Source of the DNA: Gallionella sp. UBA4121
GTDB lineage: Bacteria; Pseudomonadota; Gammaproteobacteria; Burkholderiales; Gallionellaceae
Reading direction: 5' to 3'
Assembly: GCA_002381565.1 (NCBI GenBank)
Contig: DFWZ01000001.1
Location: forward strand, 1-22,234
DNA length: 22,234 bases
Positions 13,524 through 21,686 of the stretch are shown here, piece by piece. A program made the position numbers and the translations under genes. The notes beneath the pieces were generated by a model. The model ran no database searches and was not told the DNA's origin. It saw only the letters and a list, made by a program, of their open reading frames with translations. The stretch's first letter is position 1. Every line of letters starts with the position of its first letter.

Positions 13524-14279
13524 CTACAAGCTTAGCGTGTTGTTCGGACAGGTCTTGGCTTGTGCGAGCCGTGTCAGCGTGGGCAGCAGATTCAGGCCGG
13601 TTTCTTCCTTGAATGCGAGGGCGTTTTCTTTCAGCTCGTCCAGGGTGATGCTGACCGGGTCTCCCTCGGCAGCAAAGGCGATGGTGTTGCCGCTTTCACA
13701 GGAAGGGAACATCAGCGCGCGGTCATCGAATGCATCGAGTATGTGAGCAAATCCGCCCAGCACGCCTTTGCAAAGTCCTAACAGATTGACGGCCATGATG
13801 CCCTGATCGGTGAGACGGCTGCGGCAGGCCTGATAGAAGGGCAGGCTGTTCAGTTGGCCGGGATGTGCGTGTTCGTTGAAACCGTCCACCAGAATCAGAT
13901 CGAATCTTTTGTTCGTGCCGAGTATATATTCCGCGCCGCAGCCTATGATCATATGGATGCGCTTGTCATCTTCGGGCAGTTTGAAAAAATGTCGTGCGGC
14001 AGCAACCACTGCGGGCTCGATTTCCACGATGGTCAGGTGCGCATCGGGGCGATAGCGGTACAGAAATTTGGTCAACGATGCGGCGCCCAGACCGATCAGC
14101 AAAATTTTGCGCGGCCAGCGCGCTTCGTTGCGCAACAGCAGGCTGGCCATCATTTCGCGGGTGTATTCCAGTTCCAGATTCCACGGGCGGGCGATGCGCA
14201 TTGCGCCTTGTACCCAGCTGGAGCCGAAGTGCAGATAGCGCACGCCGGCTTGTTCAGATATGTCAATAGGAGTGGTCAT
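13524..14279 (-). CDS. Spermidine-synthase-like methyltransferase-fold protein
   Basis: A 251-residue cytoplasmic protein with the SpeE/methyltransferase Rossmann fold. ILLIGLGAASLTKF (59-72) is the nucleotide loop, VEIEP (85-89) the ribose-binding acidic segment and DLILVDGF (127-134) the end of strand 4. True spermidine synthases have a GGGDGG loop and a second catalytic Asp in the VDSSDP motif; here these are GLGAAS and VDGFNE. Aminopropyl transfer is therefore doubtful. It is annotated widely as spermidine synthase in betaproteobacteria, but the real substrate is unknown. It lies 49 bases after nnrD on the same strand. Confidence 0.8.
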   Translation of the reverse strand: MTTPIDISEQAGVRYLHFGSSWVQGAMRIARPWNLELEYTREMMASLLLRNEARWPRKILLIGLGAASLTKFLYRYRPDAHLTIVEIEPAVVAAARHFFKLPEDDKRIHMIIGCGAEYILGTNKRFDLILVDGFNEHAHPGQLNSLPFYQACRSRLTDQGIMAVNLLGLCKGVLGGFAHILDAFDDRALMFPSCESGNTIAFAAEGDPVSITLDELKENALAFKEETGLNLLPTLTRLAQAKTCPNNTLSL

Positions 14280-14328
14280 GTCGGTGGTAAGTAGTTAAGT
14301 GGTGAGCAGGCAGCTTGTAGCTGGGGTG

Positions 14329-15165
14329 TTAATTTGAATGCCATTTGTTTAAAAGCCATCGGGCCTTTTCGGTGACTTCAGTTGCGGTCATACCGACAGC
14401 GGTCTGTTTCGCCAGTTCATCGCCTGCAGCGCCGTGCAGGTGGACTGCCAGCAGCAGCGCATCGTCCACATTTAGACCCTGTGCAATCAGGGCGGCGATC
14501 ATGCCCGCCAGCACATCTCCCATGCCGGGAGCGCTCATGCCGGGATTGCCGGTATGATTGACGAACAGGCGGCCGTCACGGGTTGCGCACAGGCTGTCAG
14601 CGCCCTTCAGTACCACTGAACAGGCGAATATCTTTGCCAGCTGTTGTATCGATCCGATGCGATCTGCCTGTACCTTTGTCGTGCTGCAACCCAGCAGGCG
14701 CGCGGCTTCACCGGGATGCGGGGTGAGCACGGTCGGCGTCTGTCGTGCGATCAGCAATTGGCGCAGGCAGGCGTGCGTGGCGACCAGGTTCAGCGCGTCG
14801 GCATCGACCACCAGCACTGCCTTGTGGTGCAGCGCTTCTATGAGCAACTTCTGTGCAGTTGCGTCGCTGCCCATACCGCAACCGACTACCAAAACAGTAG
14901 CACGGGGTAGCGCAGCCTGCGCGTTATGCAGCATCAGTTCCGGCTGGATAAAATCCATTGCCGGTGCGTTGTCCACCAAGAGGCATGCATGCACGCAACC
15001 CGCGCCCAGTTTCAGCGCTGCGCGTGCCGCCAGTAGGGCTGCGCCTGTCATGCCTTCTGCGCCGCCGATCACGGCAACTGTGCCGAACAGGCCTTTGTGG
15101 CTGTCTTTGGGGCGTTTCGGCAACTGTTTCGCAACCTGGCTCTGCTCGATAACTTGTGGATTCAT
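14329..15165 (-). CDS. nnrD: ADP-dependent NAD(P)H-hydrate dehydratase
   Basis: A 278-residue repair enzyme of the ribokinase-like YjeF C-terminal family. It dehydrates the damaged S-form of NAD(P)H hydrate using ADP or ATP. Motifs present are HKGLFG (23-28), DADAL (121-125), TPHPGE (148-153), KG at 187-188, GNPGM (206-210) and GMGDVLAG (214-221), which includes the catalytic Asp region. The N-terminal epimerase domain found in fused YjeF proteins is absent, so the epimerase must be encoded elsewhere. No strong ribosome-binding site is seen. It is divergent from purL and upstream of the SpeE-like gene. Confidence 0.9.
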   Translation of the reverse strand: MNPQVIEQSQVAKQLPKRPKDSHKGLFGTVAVIGGAEGMTGAALLAARAALKLGAGCVHACLLVDNAPAMDFIQPELMLHNAQAALPRATVLVVGCGMGSDATAQKLLIEALHHKAVLVVDADALNLVATHACLRQLLIARQTPTVLTPHPGEAARLLGCSTTKVQADRIGSIQQLAKIFACSVVLKGADSLCATRDGRLFVNHTGNPGMSAPGMGDVLAGMIAALIAQGLNVDDALLLAVHLHGAAGDELAKQTAVGMTATEVTEKARWLLNKWHSN

Positions 15166-15210
15166 GATGGCTTTGATGTATGGTCAGCTAAATTAAGCTG
15201 CGGCGCATAG

Positions 15211-15216
15211 TATAAT
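15211..15216 (+). promoter_or_regulatory. Probable -10 box of purL
   Basis: A TATAAT lies 34 bases before the purL start in the 84-base divergent region with nnrD. The -35 at the standard distance (CTAAAT) is poor, so activation or a weak promoter is possible. Confidence 0.4.
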
Positions 15217-15249
15217 CGCGTCCCGAATTTTATTCTCATCGTCACCGTC

Positions 15250-18200
15250 ATGTTTAGAGTCTCTGTCGGCAGTTCTGCCTTATCCGCATTTCGTCTGGAA
15301 AAATTGCGCGTCGCATTGAACGCTGCAGCGCCCAATGTTGTCATTGCCGATTCACGTCACTGCTACTTCAGTGCGTTGCAAGGCGCGAAGCTGGACGAGG
15401 CGCAAGCCAGCCTGCTGGATTTGGTGCTGGGTCTGGGCAAGGGGGCGGGTGAGCCCGCCGGCGAGTTTGTCCGGGTGCTGGTCGTGCCGCGTCTGGGTAC
15501 AATATCCCCATGGTCTACCAAGGCCACTGACATCGCGCAGCATTGCGGACTGACCGGCGTGCAGCGCATCGAGCGCGGCGTGATCTATTACCTGTCTACC
15601 AATAACGGTGCTCAACTGAGCGATACCGAAAAATCTCAGGTCTTGCCCTTGTTGCATGACCGGATGACCGAGTCGGTGCTGACGACAATCGATGAGGCAG
15701 CCGAGAAAATCTTCCGGCATGGCGAGTCTCAGCCATTGGCAACAGTGAATATTTTGCAGGGTGGCTGCGATGCGCTGGCTAGCGCCAACCGCGAGATGGG
15801 GCTGGCGTTATCCGTGGATGAGATCGAATATCTGGTGGAAAACTTCAGGAAGCTGCAACGCAATCCGACCGATGTCGAGCTGATGATGTTCGCGCAGGCA
15901 AATTCAGAGCATTGCCGCCACAAGATTTTCAATGCCGACTGGGTGATCGATGGTGTGGTGCAGGACATGTCGCTGTTCGGCATGATACGCAACACCCACA
16001 AGGCAAGCCCCAAGGGCACGGTAGTTGCGTATTCCGATAATTCTTCGGTGATCGAAGGCGCTTCGGTCGAGCGTTTCTATCCGCGAGCCGGCGGCGCCTA
16101 TGCTTTTTCCGAGGAGCTGACGCACACGCTGATGAAGGTTGAGACGCACAATCATCCGACCGCGATTGCGCCCTTTGCTGGTGCTGCAACAGGTTCGGGC
16201 GGCGAGATTCGCGACGAGGGTGCGACCGGTATCGGCTCACGACCCAAGGCAGGACTGACCGGCTTCTCGGTGTCGAACCTGAATATCCCGGGCTTCGAGC
16301 AGCCCTGGGAGACTCAGTATGGCAAGCCATCACGCATCGTCACCGCGCTGCAGATCATGCTGGACGGTCCTCTGGGCGGCGCGGCGTTCAACAACGAATT
16401 CGGTCGTCCGAACCTGACCGGCTATTTCCGCACCTTTGAAGAGAGCGTTGGCGGCGAGATGCGCGGCTATCACAAACCCATTATGTTGGCGGGCGGCGTG
16501 GGCAGCATTTCTGCAATCCATACTCACAAGCACGATCTGCCGGTAGGCGCACTGGTGGTGCATCTGGGTGGCCCCGGCATGCTGATAGGGCTTGGCGGTG
16601 GTGCGGCATCGAGCATGGACACCGGCAGCAATGCCGAGAATCTGGATTTCGATTCGGTGCAGCGCGGCAACCCGGAGATGCAGCGCCGTGCGCAGGAAGT
16701 GATCGACCGTTGCTGGCAGCTGGGCGAGAATAATCCAATCCTGTCCATTCACGATGTAGGCGCGGGCGGCATGTCCAACGCGCTGCCGGAGCTGGTGCAC
16801 GGCGGCGGGCGAGGGGCTGCTTTCGAGTTGCGAAAGATTCCGCTGGACGAGACCGGCATGTCGCCGAGGCAGATCTGGTGCAATGAATCGCAGGAGCGCT
16901 ATGTGCTGGCGATCGCCCCCGAACGCCTGGATGAATTCCGCGCCTTCTGCGAGCGCGAACGCTGTCCGTTTGCGGTGGTGGGCGTGGCGATCGAGGATGA
17001 CCAGCTCATCGTACACGACACCGAATTCGACAACGATCCGGTGAACATGTCCCTGCAAGTGTTGCTCGGCAAGCCGCCCAAGATGACGCGCGTTGTTGCG
17101 CGTGAAACGCCGGAATTGACTGCCTTCGACACCAGTGTGCTGGATTTGCAGGAATCCATCGAACGCGTGTTGCGTCTGCCCGCCGTGGCAAACAAGACAT
17201 TTCTGATCAGCATCGGTGACCGCACCGTGGGGGGTATGACCGCGCGCGATCAGATGGTCGGCCCCTGGCAGGTGCCGGTGGCGGATGTAGCCGTCACGCT
17301 GATGGGTTTCAATACTCACCTTGGCGAGGCGTATGCGCTGGGCGAACGCACTCCACTGGCGCTGGTGAATGCAGCCGCTTCCGGACGCATGGCGGTGGGC
17401 GAGGCGCTCACCAACATCGCGGCGGCGCGCATCGAAAAAATCGGCGACATCAAACTATCGGCCAACTGGATGGCGGCAGCCGGACATCACGGCGAGGATG
17501 CCGCGCTGTTTGACACCGTGCATGCGGTGGGCATGGAGTTGTGCCCCGAGCTGGGCATCGGCATTCCGGTCGGCAAGGATTCCATGTCCATGAAGTCTAC
17601 CTGGACGGATGGTGAGGAGCATAAATCAGTCACATCACCGCTGTCGCTGATCGTGACCGCCTTTGCACCTTGTGCGGATACGCGCCAGACACTCACGCCA
17701 CTACTCAAAGACGACCTGGATACCACGCTGCTGCTGATCGACTTGGGGTGTGGCAAGAACCGCATGGGCGGATCGGCGCTGGCGCAGGTGTACAAACAGG
17801 TCGGTAATATTGCACCAGACGTGGATTCGGCCGCTAAACTGAAAACATTTTTTGAGTTGATTCAGTCACTTAATCTGGATGGTAAGCTGCTGGCCTATCA
17901 CGACCGTTCCGACGGCGGTGCCTTTATCTCACTGTGCGAAATGTCCTTTGCATCTCATATCGGTCTGAACGTGCAGCTCGACGAGCTGACCGGCGATACC
18001 TTGAGTGTGTTGTTCAACGAGGAGCTTGGCGCTGTTGTGCAGGTGCGTAACAGTGATGTGACACATGTCCTGCAACGGGCGAATGACGCAGGCCTTGCCG
18101 TGCAGAAGATTGCTACCCTGAATCAGGCCGGTCTGATCGAGATCGCACGCGGTGGCAAAACGCTGTTCAGCGACAGTCGTGTGAACCTGCAACGCATCTG

Positions 18201-19116
18201 GTCGGAAACTACCTATCATATGCAAAAGCTGCGCGACAATCCTGATTGTGCGGAAGCCGAATTTGCCGGCCTGCTGGATGTGACCGATCCCGGTCTGCAT
18301 GTGAAGCTGACCTATGACCTGAACGCTGCGCCTGCCGTTATGCGCAGCCGTCCGAAGATCGCCATCCTGCGCGAGCAGGGCGTGAACGGGCAGGTGGAAA
18401 TGGCGGCGGCGTTCGACCGTGCCGGATTCGCGGCGGTGGACGTACACATGAGCGATATCATCAGCGGCCGCGTGAATCTGAGTGATTTCAAGGGTGTGGC
18501 CGCATGCGGCGGTTTCTCTTACGGCGATGTGCTGGGTGCGGGCGAGGGTTGGGCGAAATCCATCCTGCTTAACTCGCGCGCGCGCGATGAGTTTGAAGCC
18601 TTCTTCAACCGCGACGATACGCTGGCATTAGGCGTGTGCAACGGCTGCCAGATGATGAGCAATCTGCACGAGATCATTCCCGGCGCTGCAAACTGGGCGC
18701 ACTTCTCGCGCAATCAGTCTGAACAGTTCGAGGCGCGTTTCGTGATGGTGGAAGTGCAACCCTCACCATCGGTCTTCTTCAACGGCATGGCGGGCAGTCG
18801 CATGCCTATCGTCGTTGCGCACGGCGAAGGCTATGCCGACTTCGGCAGTGAGGCGAAACTGCAAGCAGCCCGGAGTCTCGTCACGCTGCGCTATGTAGAT
18901 AATCAAGGCCGTACGACAGAAACCTATCCGCTCAACCCGAACGGCTCACCAGAAGGCATCACCGGGCTTACCACGCCGGACGGGCGTTTTTCCATTATGA
19001 TGCCGCACCCGGAGCGCGTGTTCCGCGCGGTGCAAAACTCCTGGCATCCGTCTGGCTGGCAGGAAAACGGCGCCTGGCTGAAGATGTTCCAGAACGCAAG
19101 GAAGTGGGTGGGATAA
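15250..19116 (+). CDS. purL: Phosphoribosylformylglycinamidine synthase (large type)
   Basis: A 1288-residue cytoplasmic enzyme for the fourth step of purine synthesis. It converts FGAR, glutamine and ATP to FGAM. The order is an N-terminal PurS-like domain (to about 140), a linker, two AIR-synthetase-like ATP-binding halves (motifs ANSEHCRHK, KVETHNHPTAI, GSGGEIRDEGATG), and a C-terminal class I glutaminase from about 1035. The glutaminase triad is Cys1130 in GVCNGCQ, His1253 and Glu1255 in PHPERVF, matching E. coli Cys1135/His1260/Glu1262. Length is close to E. coli PurL (1295). It is a single-gene unit. Confidence 0.97.
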   Translation: MFRVSVGSSALSAFRLEKLRVALNAAAPNVVIADSRHCYFSALQGAKLDEAQASLLDLVLGLGKGAGEPAGEFVRVLVVPRLGTISPWSTKATDIAQHCGLTGVQRIERGVIYYLSTNNGAQLSDTEKSQVLPLLHDRMTESVLTTIDEAAEKIFRHGESQPLATVNILQGGCDALASANREMGLALSVDEIEYLVENFRKLQRNPTDVELMMFAQANSEHCRHKIFNADWVIDGVVQDMSLFGMIRNTHKASPKGTVVAYSDNSSVIEGASVERFYPRAGGAYAFSEELTHTLMKVETHNHPTAIAPFAGAATGSGGEIRDEGATGIGSRPKAGLTGFSVSNLNIPGFEQPWETQYGKPSRIVTALQIMLDGPLGGAAFNNEFGRPNLTGYFRTFEESVGGEMRGYHKPIMLAGGVGSISAIHTHKHDLPVGALVVHLGGPGMLIGLGGGAASSMDTGSNAENLDFDSVQRGNPEMQRRAQEVIDRCWQLGENNPILSIHDVGAGGMSNALPELVHGGGRGAAFELRKIPLDETGMSPRQIWCNESQERYVLAIAPERLDEFRAFCERERCPFAVVGVAIEDDQLIVHDTEFDNDPVNMSLQVLLGKPPKMTRVVARETPELTAFDTSVLDLQESIERVLRLPAVANKTFLISIGDRTVGGMTARDQMVGPWQVPVADVAVTLMGFNTHLGEAYALGERTPLALVNAAASGRMAVGEALTNIAAARIEKIGDIKLSANWMAAAGHHGEDAALFDTVHAVGMELCPELGIGIPVGKDSMSMKSTWTDGEEHKSVTSPLSLIVTAFAPCADTRQTLTPLLKDDLDTTLLLIDLGCGKNRMGGSALAQVYKQVGNIAPDVDSAAKLKTFFELIQSLNLDGKLLAYHDRSDGGAFISLCEMSFASHIGLNVQLDELTGDTLSVLFNEELGAVVQVRNSDVTHVLQRANDAGLAVQKIATLNQAGLIEIARGGKTLFSDSRVNLQRIWSETTYHMQKLRDNPDCAEAEFAGLLDVTDPGLHVKLTYDLNAAPAVMRSRPKIAILREQGVNGQVEMAAAFDRAGFAAVDVHMSDIISGRVNLSDFKGVAACGGFSYGDVLGAGEGWAKSILLNSRARDEFEAFFNRDDTLALGVCNGCQMMSNLHEIIPGAANWAHFSRNQSEQFEARFVMVEVQPSPSVFFNGMAGSRMPIVVAHGEGYADFGSEAKLQAARSLVTLRYVDNQGRTTETYPLNPNGSPEGITGLTTPDGRFSIMMPHPERVFRAVQNSWHPSGWQENGAWLKMFQNARKWVG

Positions 19117-19165
19117 AATCCTGCTTTAACGATAAAGTCGAGGTAGTACAATTTACCGATATGGC

Positions 19166-19171
19166 TATAAT
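19166..19171 (+). promoter_or_regulatory. Probable -10 box of psiF
   Basis: TATAAT lies 72 bases before the psiF start in the gap after purL. The -35 at 17 bases is poor. AAGGAGAG at 19231-19238 is a strong ribosome-binding site for the ATG at 19243. Confidence 0.4.
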
Positions 19172-19242
19172 AGCCACGTTTCGGCCGCAGGCTGGAATAC
19201 CCCGAACCGAGGGGACACAACCGACTAATCAAGGAGAGATTC

Positions 19243-19587
19243 ATGAAAAAATTGATCGCATTGGCTTGTTTGGGGTTTGCTGTTGTTATATCTGCGCCGG
19301 CTTTTGCGGGGGCTCAGCAGGAAAAGATGAAGGGCTGCAACGTCGAGGCTAAGGGCATGAAGGGCGATGAACGTCGTGCTTTCATGAGCAAATGTCTGAA
19401 AAAGGACTATACCCTGAAGGCTGCGGCGGCTTCTGATGCGGCGAAACCGGAAGCCAAGCCGGTTGCGAGTGCAGCCGCTCCGGTAAAGCAGCAGGACAAG
19501 ATGAAATCATGCAATGCGGATGCAAAAACCAAGGCGCTCAAAGGCGAAGAACGCCGTGCATTCATGAAGACTTGCCTGAAAAACTAG
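19243..19587 (+). CDS. psiF: PsiF-repeat periplasmic protein
   Basis: A 114-residue secreted protein with a signal peptide (1-22, ending AFA). It has two PsiF repeats, QQEKMKGCNVEAKG...RRAFMSKCL (25-57) and QQDKMKSCNADAKT...RRAFMKTCL (84-112), each with two Cys, joined by an Ala/Lys/Pro-rich linker. In E. coli psiF is in the phosphate regulon and is induced by phosphate starvation; its function is unknown. Here no Pho box was recognised. A strong terminator follows 17 bases after the stop. Confidence 0.88.
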   Translation: MKKLIALACLGFAVVISAPAFAGAQQEKMKGCNVEAKGMKGDERRAFMSKCLKKDYTLKAAAASDAAKPEAKPVASAAAPVKQQDKMKSCNADAKTKALKGEERRAFMKTCLKN

Positions 19588-19603
19588 AAATTTTTGTCTG
19601 AGG

Positions 19604-19632
19604 AAAAGCCGCTGATTAGTCAGCGGCTTTTC
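19604..19632. terminator. Bidirectional intrinsic terminator between psiF and mntP
   Basis: AAAAGCCGCTG (19604-19614) pairs perfectly with CAGCGGCTTTT (19621-19631) around ATTAGT. T-runs follow on both strands, so it can end both psiF (plus) and mntP (minus). Confidence 0.88.
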
Positions 19633-19655
19633 TATTGGTGCGAATCAAATGCCTG

Positions 19656-20189
19656 TCAAAAGATAAGGATCCTGGTTCCCATCAGTATCAGCACCGTTCC
19701 GCCGAAAATTTCGGCGCGGCTTTCCAGCCATGTGCCGCTGTTTTTTCCTATCTGCACGCCGGCCCAGCTGAAGAGAAAAGTTATAGCGCCGATAATGAGG
19801 CAGGCCAGATAGGCATTAACGTTTAAAAGTGTCAGGCTGAAACCTGCGGCCATCGCATCGATACTGGTCGCTATGGACAGAATCAGCATCATCTTGTTGG
19901 TGATTGCCGCGATGTCTTCCTCTATGCCCTCTTGAAATCCTTCGTATATCATCTTGGCACCGATCAGCGCCAGCAAGCCGAAGGCGATCCAGCGTGCATA
20001 GGCATCAACCCAGCCCAAAATTCCCTTCCCGCCAAGGTAGCCTATGAAGGGCATCAAGCCCTGGAAAGCGCCAAAGAAAATACCTGCCTTTAGCCCCAAT
20101 CCCCGGGTGTTCCCCTTGGAGCCCAGTCCGATGGAAACGGCAAATGCATCCATGCTGAGTGCTACAGCTAAAATAATTACTTCAAGCAT
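19656..20189 (-). CDS. mntP: Manganese efflux pump MntP
   Basis: A 177-residue inner-membrane protein of the MntP (YebN) family with six helices in two inverted-repeat halves. The paired acidic motifs SMDAFAVS (Asp14) and SIDAMAAG (Asp111) are the metal-translocation residues. It exports Mn2+ and protects against manganese excess. AGGAAA ten bases before the ATG supports the start. In several proteobacteria mntP is preceded by a yybP-ykoY manganese riboswitch. The upstream gap here is about 140 bases and shows no such core, only a GCCCC/GGGGC hairpin at 20223-20241. Confidence 0.93.
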   Translation of the reverse strand: MLEVIILAVALSMDAFAVSIGLGSKGNTRGLGLKAGIFFGAFQGLMPFIGYLGGKGILGWVDAYARWIAFGLLALIGAKMIYEGFQEGIEEDIAAITNKMMLILSIATSIDAMAAGFSLTLLNVNAYLACLIIGAITFLFSWAGVQIGKNSGTWLESRAEIFGGTVLILMGTRILIF

Positions 20190-20222
20190 GTCGGGTGTTT
20201 CCTGTCTGATTGGTCAAAATCG

Positions 20223-20241
20223 GCCCCGCTTTAACAGGGGC
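20223..20241 (-). promoter_or_regulatory. Hairpin in the mntP leader
   Basis: On the minus strand GCCCC and GGGGC pair around a 9-base loop, followed by CGATTTTG. It lies 33 bases before the mntP start and downstream of a minus-strand TATAAT (20260-20255). It resembles a weak attenuator; the short stem makes this tentative. Confidence 0.35.
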
Positions 20242-20306
20242 TTCGAAGCGCCGAATTATATAACATCGGCAATTTACGCTTGCAACTGCGAGGGGCCAGC
20301 TTCCGT

Positions 20307-20335
20307 TTGATGCCGTTGTTCTAATCCGCTATAAT
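20307..20335 (+). promoter_or_regulatory. carA promoter
   Basis: TTGATG (20307-20312) and TATAAT (20330-20335) are spaced by exactly 17 bases, a good sigma-70 promoter about 70 bases before the carA start codon. Confidence 0.7.
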
Positions 20336-20405
20336 GCGCGTCAATCTTTTGCGGGATGAGCTCACAGTTCTTCCCGCTTCTTTATGTCTATCTTGGGGGT
20401 ATCTG

Positions 20406-21599
20406 GTGACGCAAACGAATCCTGCCATTCTTGTTCTTGCCGATGGGACAGTGTTTCGCGGTGTTGCCATCGGAGCTTCCGGCAGCCGCGTCGGCGAGGT
20501 CGTTTTCAATACCTCGATGACCGGCTATCAGGAAATGCTTACTGACCCGTCCTATTGTCGTCAAATCGTGACACTGACATTTCCGCATATCGGTAACGTC
20601 GGTGTAAATGATGAGGATGTCGAATCCGCTCAGGTGTTTGCCAGCGGTCTGGTTATTCGTGACCTGTCGCTGACTGTGAGCAATTGGCGCAGCAATCAGT
20701 CGCTGCCTGACTATCTCAAGGCCCGCAATGTAGTGGCAATCGCCGGGATTGACACGCGCAAACTGACGCGAATTTTGCGCGAAAAAGGTGCGCAGAACGG
20801 ATGTATCGCGACCGGTACGGATGAGGTGGCAGCACTCGCCGCAGCGCGCGGTTTCGCCGGCTTGGCCGGGATGGATCTGGCGCAGGTTGTGACCTGCGAC
20901 AAGCCATACGAATGGACGGCGGGTGTATGGCGACTGGGCAGCATTCATGGGCAAGATTCAGGATTGAGGATTGAGGATCAAGTAAAATCAACGCCCCTCG
21001 ATTCTGCTCAATCCTCGCTCCTCAATCCTCGCTCCTATCACGTGGTTGCTTACGACTTCGGTGTGAAGCAGAATATTTTGCGCATGTTAGCCGAACGTGG
21101 CTGCAAGATCACTGTAGTGCCGGCCAAAACACCCGCTTCTGTGGTGCTTGGCATGAACCCGGACGGCGTATTTTTGTCGAATGGCCCGGGTGATCCTGAG
21201 CCATGCGATTATGCGATTGTTGCGACGCAGCGGGTATTGGCGGCAGGTATTCCGCTGTTCGGCATTTGTCTTGGACATCAGATTATGGGGCTGGCCGTCG
21301 GTGCCAAGACCGTTAAGATGAAGTTTGGGCATCGCGGCGCGAACCATCCTGTTCAGGATATGACAACCCGTCGGGTGATGATTACCAGCCAGAATCACGG
21401 TTTTGCGGTGGATGCAGCTACCTTGCCAGTAAACGCGCGCACAACCCACGTTTCGCTGTTCGATGGAACGTTGCAAGGTTTTGAATTAACTGATAAACCT
21501 GCGTTCTGCTTCCAGGGGCACCCGGAAGCGAGCCCCGGTCCGCATGATGTGGACGGCCTGTTCGATAAATTTGTTGCAATGATGGAGGAGCGTCGATAG
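20406..21599 (+). CDS. carA: Carbamoyl-phosphate synthase small subunit
   Basis: A 397-residue glutaminase subunit that supplies ammonia to CarB for arginine and pyrimidine synthesis. The GTG at 20406 is chosen because GGGGG lies six bases upstream and the protein then begins like other CarA (TQTNPAILVLADGT). The glutaminase has Cys288 in GICLGHQ and His372/Glu374 in GHPEASPGPHD. These are all shifted by 19 from E. coli (269/353/355), which fits an insertion in the linker between the two domains. Residues at about 185-211 are encoded by an inverted repeat (20960-21036) inserted in frame, just before the conserved YHVVAYDFG. The enzyme core looks intact. Confidence 0.95.
   Translation: MTQTNPAILVLADGTVFRGVAIGASGSRVGEVVFNTSMTGYQEMLTDPSYCRQIVTLTFPHIGNVGVNDEDVESAQVFASGLVIRDLSLTVSNWRSNQSLPDYLKARNVVAIAGIDTRKLTRILREKGAQNGCIATGTDEVAALAAARGFAGLAGMDLAQVVTCDKPYEWTAGVWRLGSIHGQDSGLRIEDQVKSTPLDSAQSSLLNPRSYHVVAYDFGVKQNILRMLAERGCKITVVPAKTPASVVLGMNPDGVFLSNGPGDPEPCDYAIVATQRVLAAGIPLFGICLGHQIMGLAVGAKTVKMKFGHRGANHPVQDMTTRRVMITSQNHGFAVDAATLPVNARTTHVSLFDGTLQGFELTDKPAFCFQGHPEASPGPHDVDGLFDKFVAMMEERR
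20960..21036. repeat. Palindromic repeat inserted in frame within carA
   Basis: The left arm is an AGGATTG-type tandem (20960-20978). The right arm is two exact 14-base copies of CTCAATCCTCGCTC (21007-21034). The arms are largely inverse complements around an A/T-rich loop. It falls in the linker between the N-terminal and glutaminase domains of CarA and keeps the reading frame. Its base pattern is unlike the surrounding coding sequence. Confidence 0.75.
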
Positions 21600-21602
21600 T
21601 CA

Positions 21603-21681
21603 TTGGTCGTTAGTCGTTGGTTGGTGTGGTCGCTTCGCGGCTTTAACCAACAGCGTCTAGCGCCCGGCGTCTAACGGCCAA
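21603..21681. repeat. Long imperfect palindrome between carA and carB
   Basis: Outer arms TTGGTCGTTAGTCG (21603-21616) and CGTCTAACGGCCAA (21668-21681) match at 12 of 14 positions as inverted copies. Inner arms GTTGGTT (21616-21622) and AACCAAC (21645-21651) match perfectly. It fills nearly the whole 87-base gap between the two genes and would form a long hairpin in the carAB mRNA. It looks like a dispersed intergenic repeat. Confidence 0.7.
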
Positions 21682-21686
21682 GAAAC

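Noticed and set aside
16330..17319. Minus-strand open frame of 329 residues
   Set aside because: It is fully inside purL on the opposite strand; purL has all family motifs, so this is a shadow.
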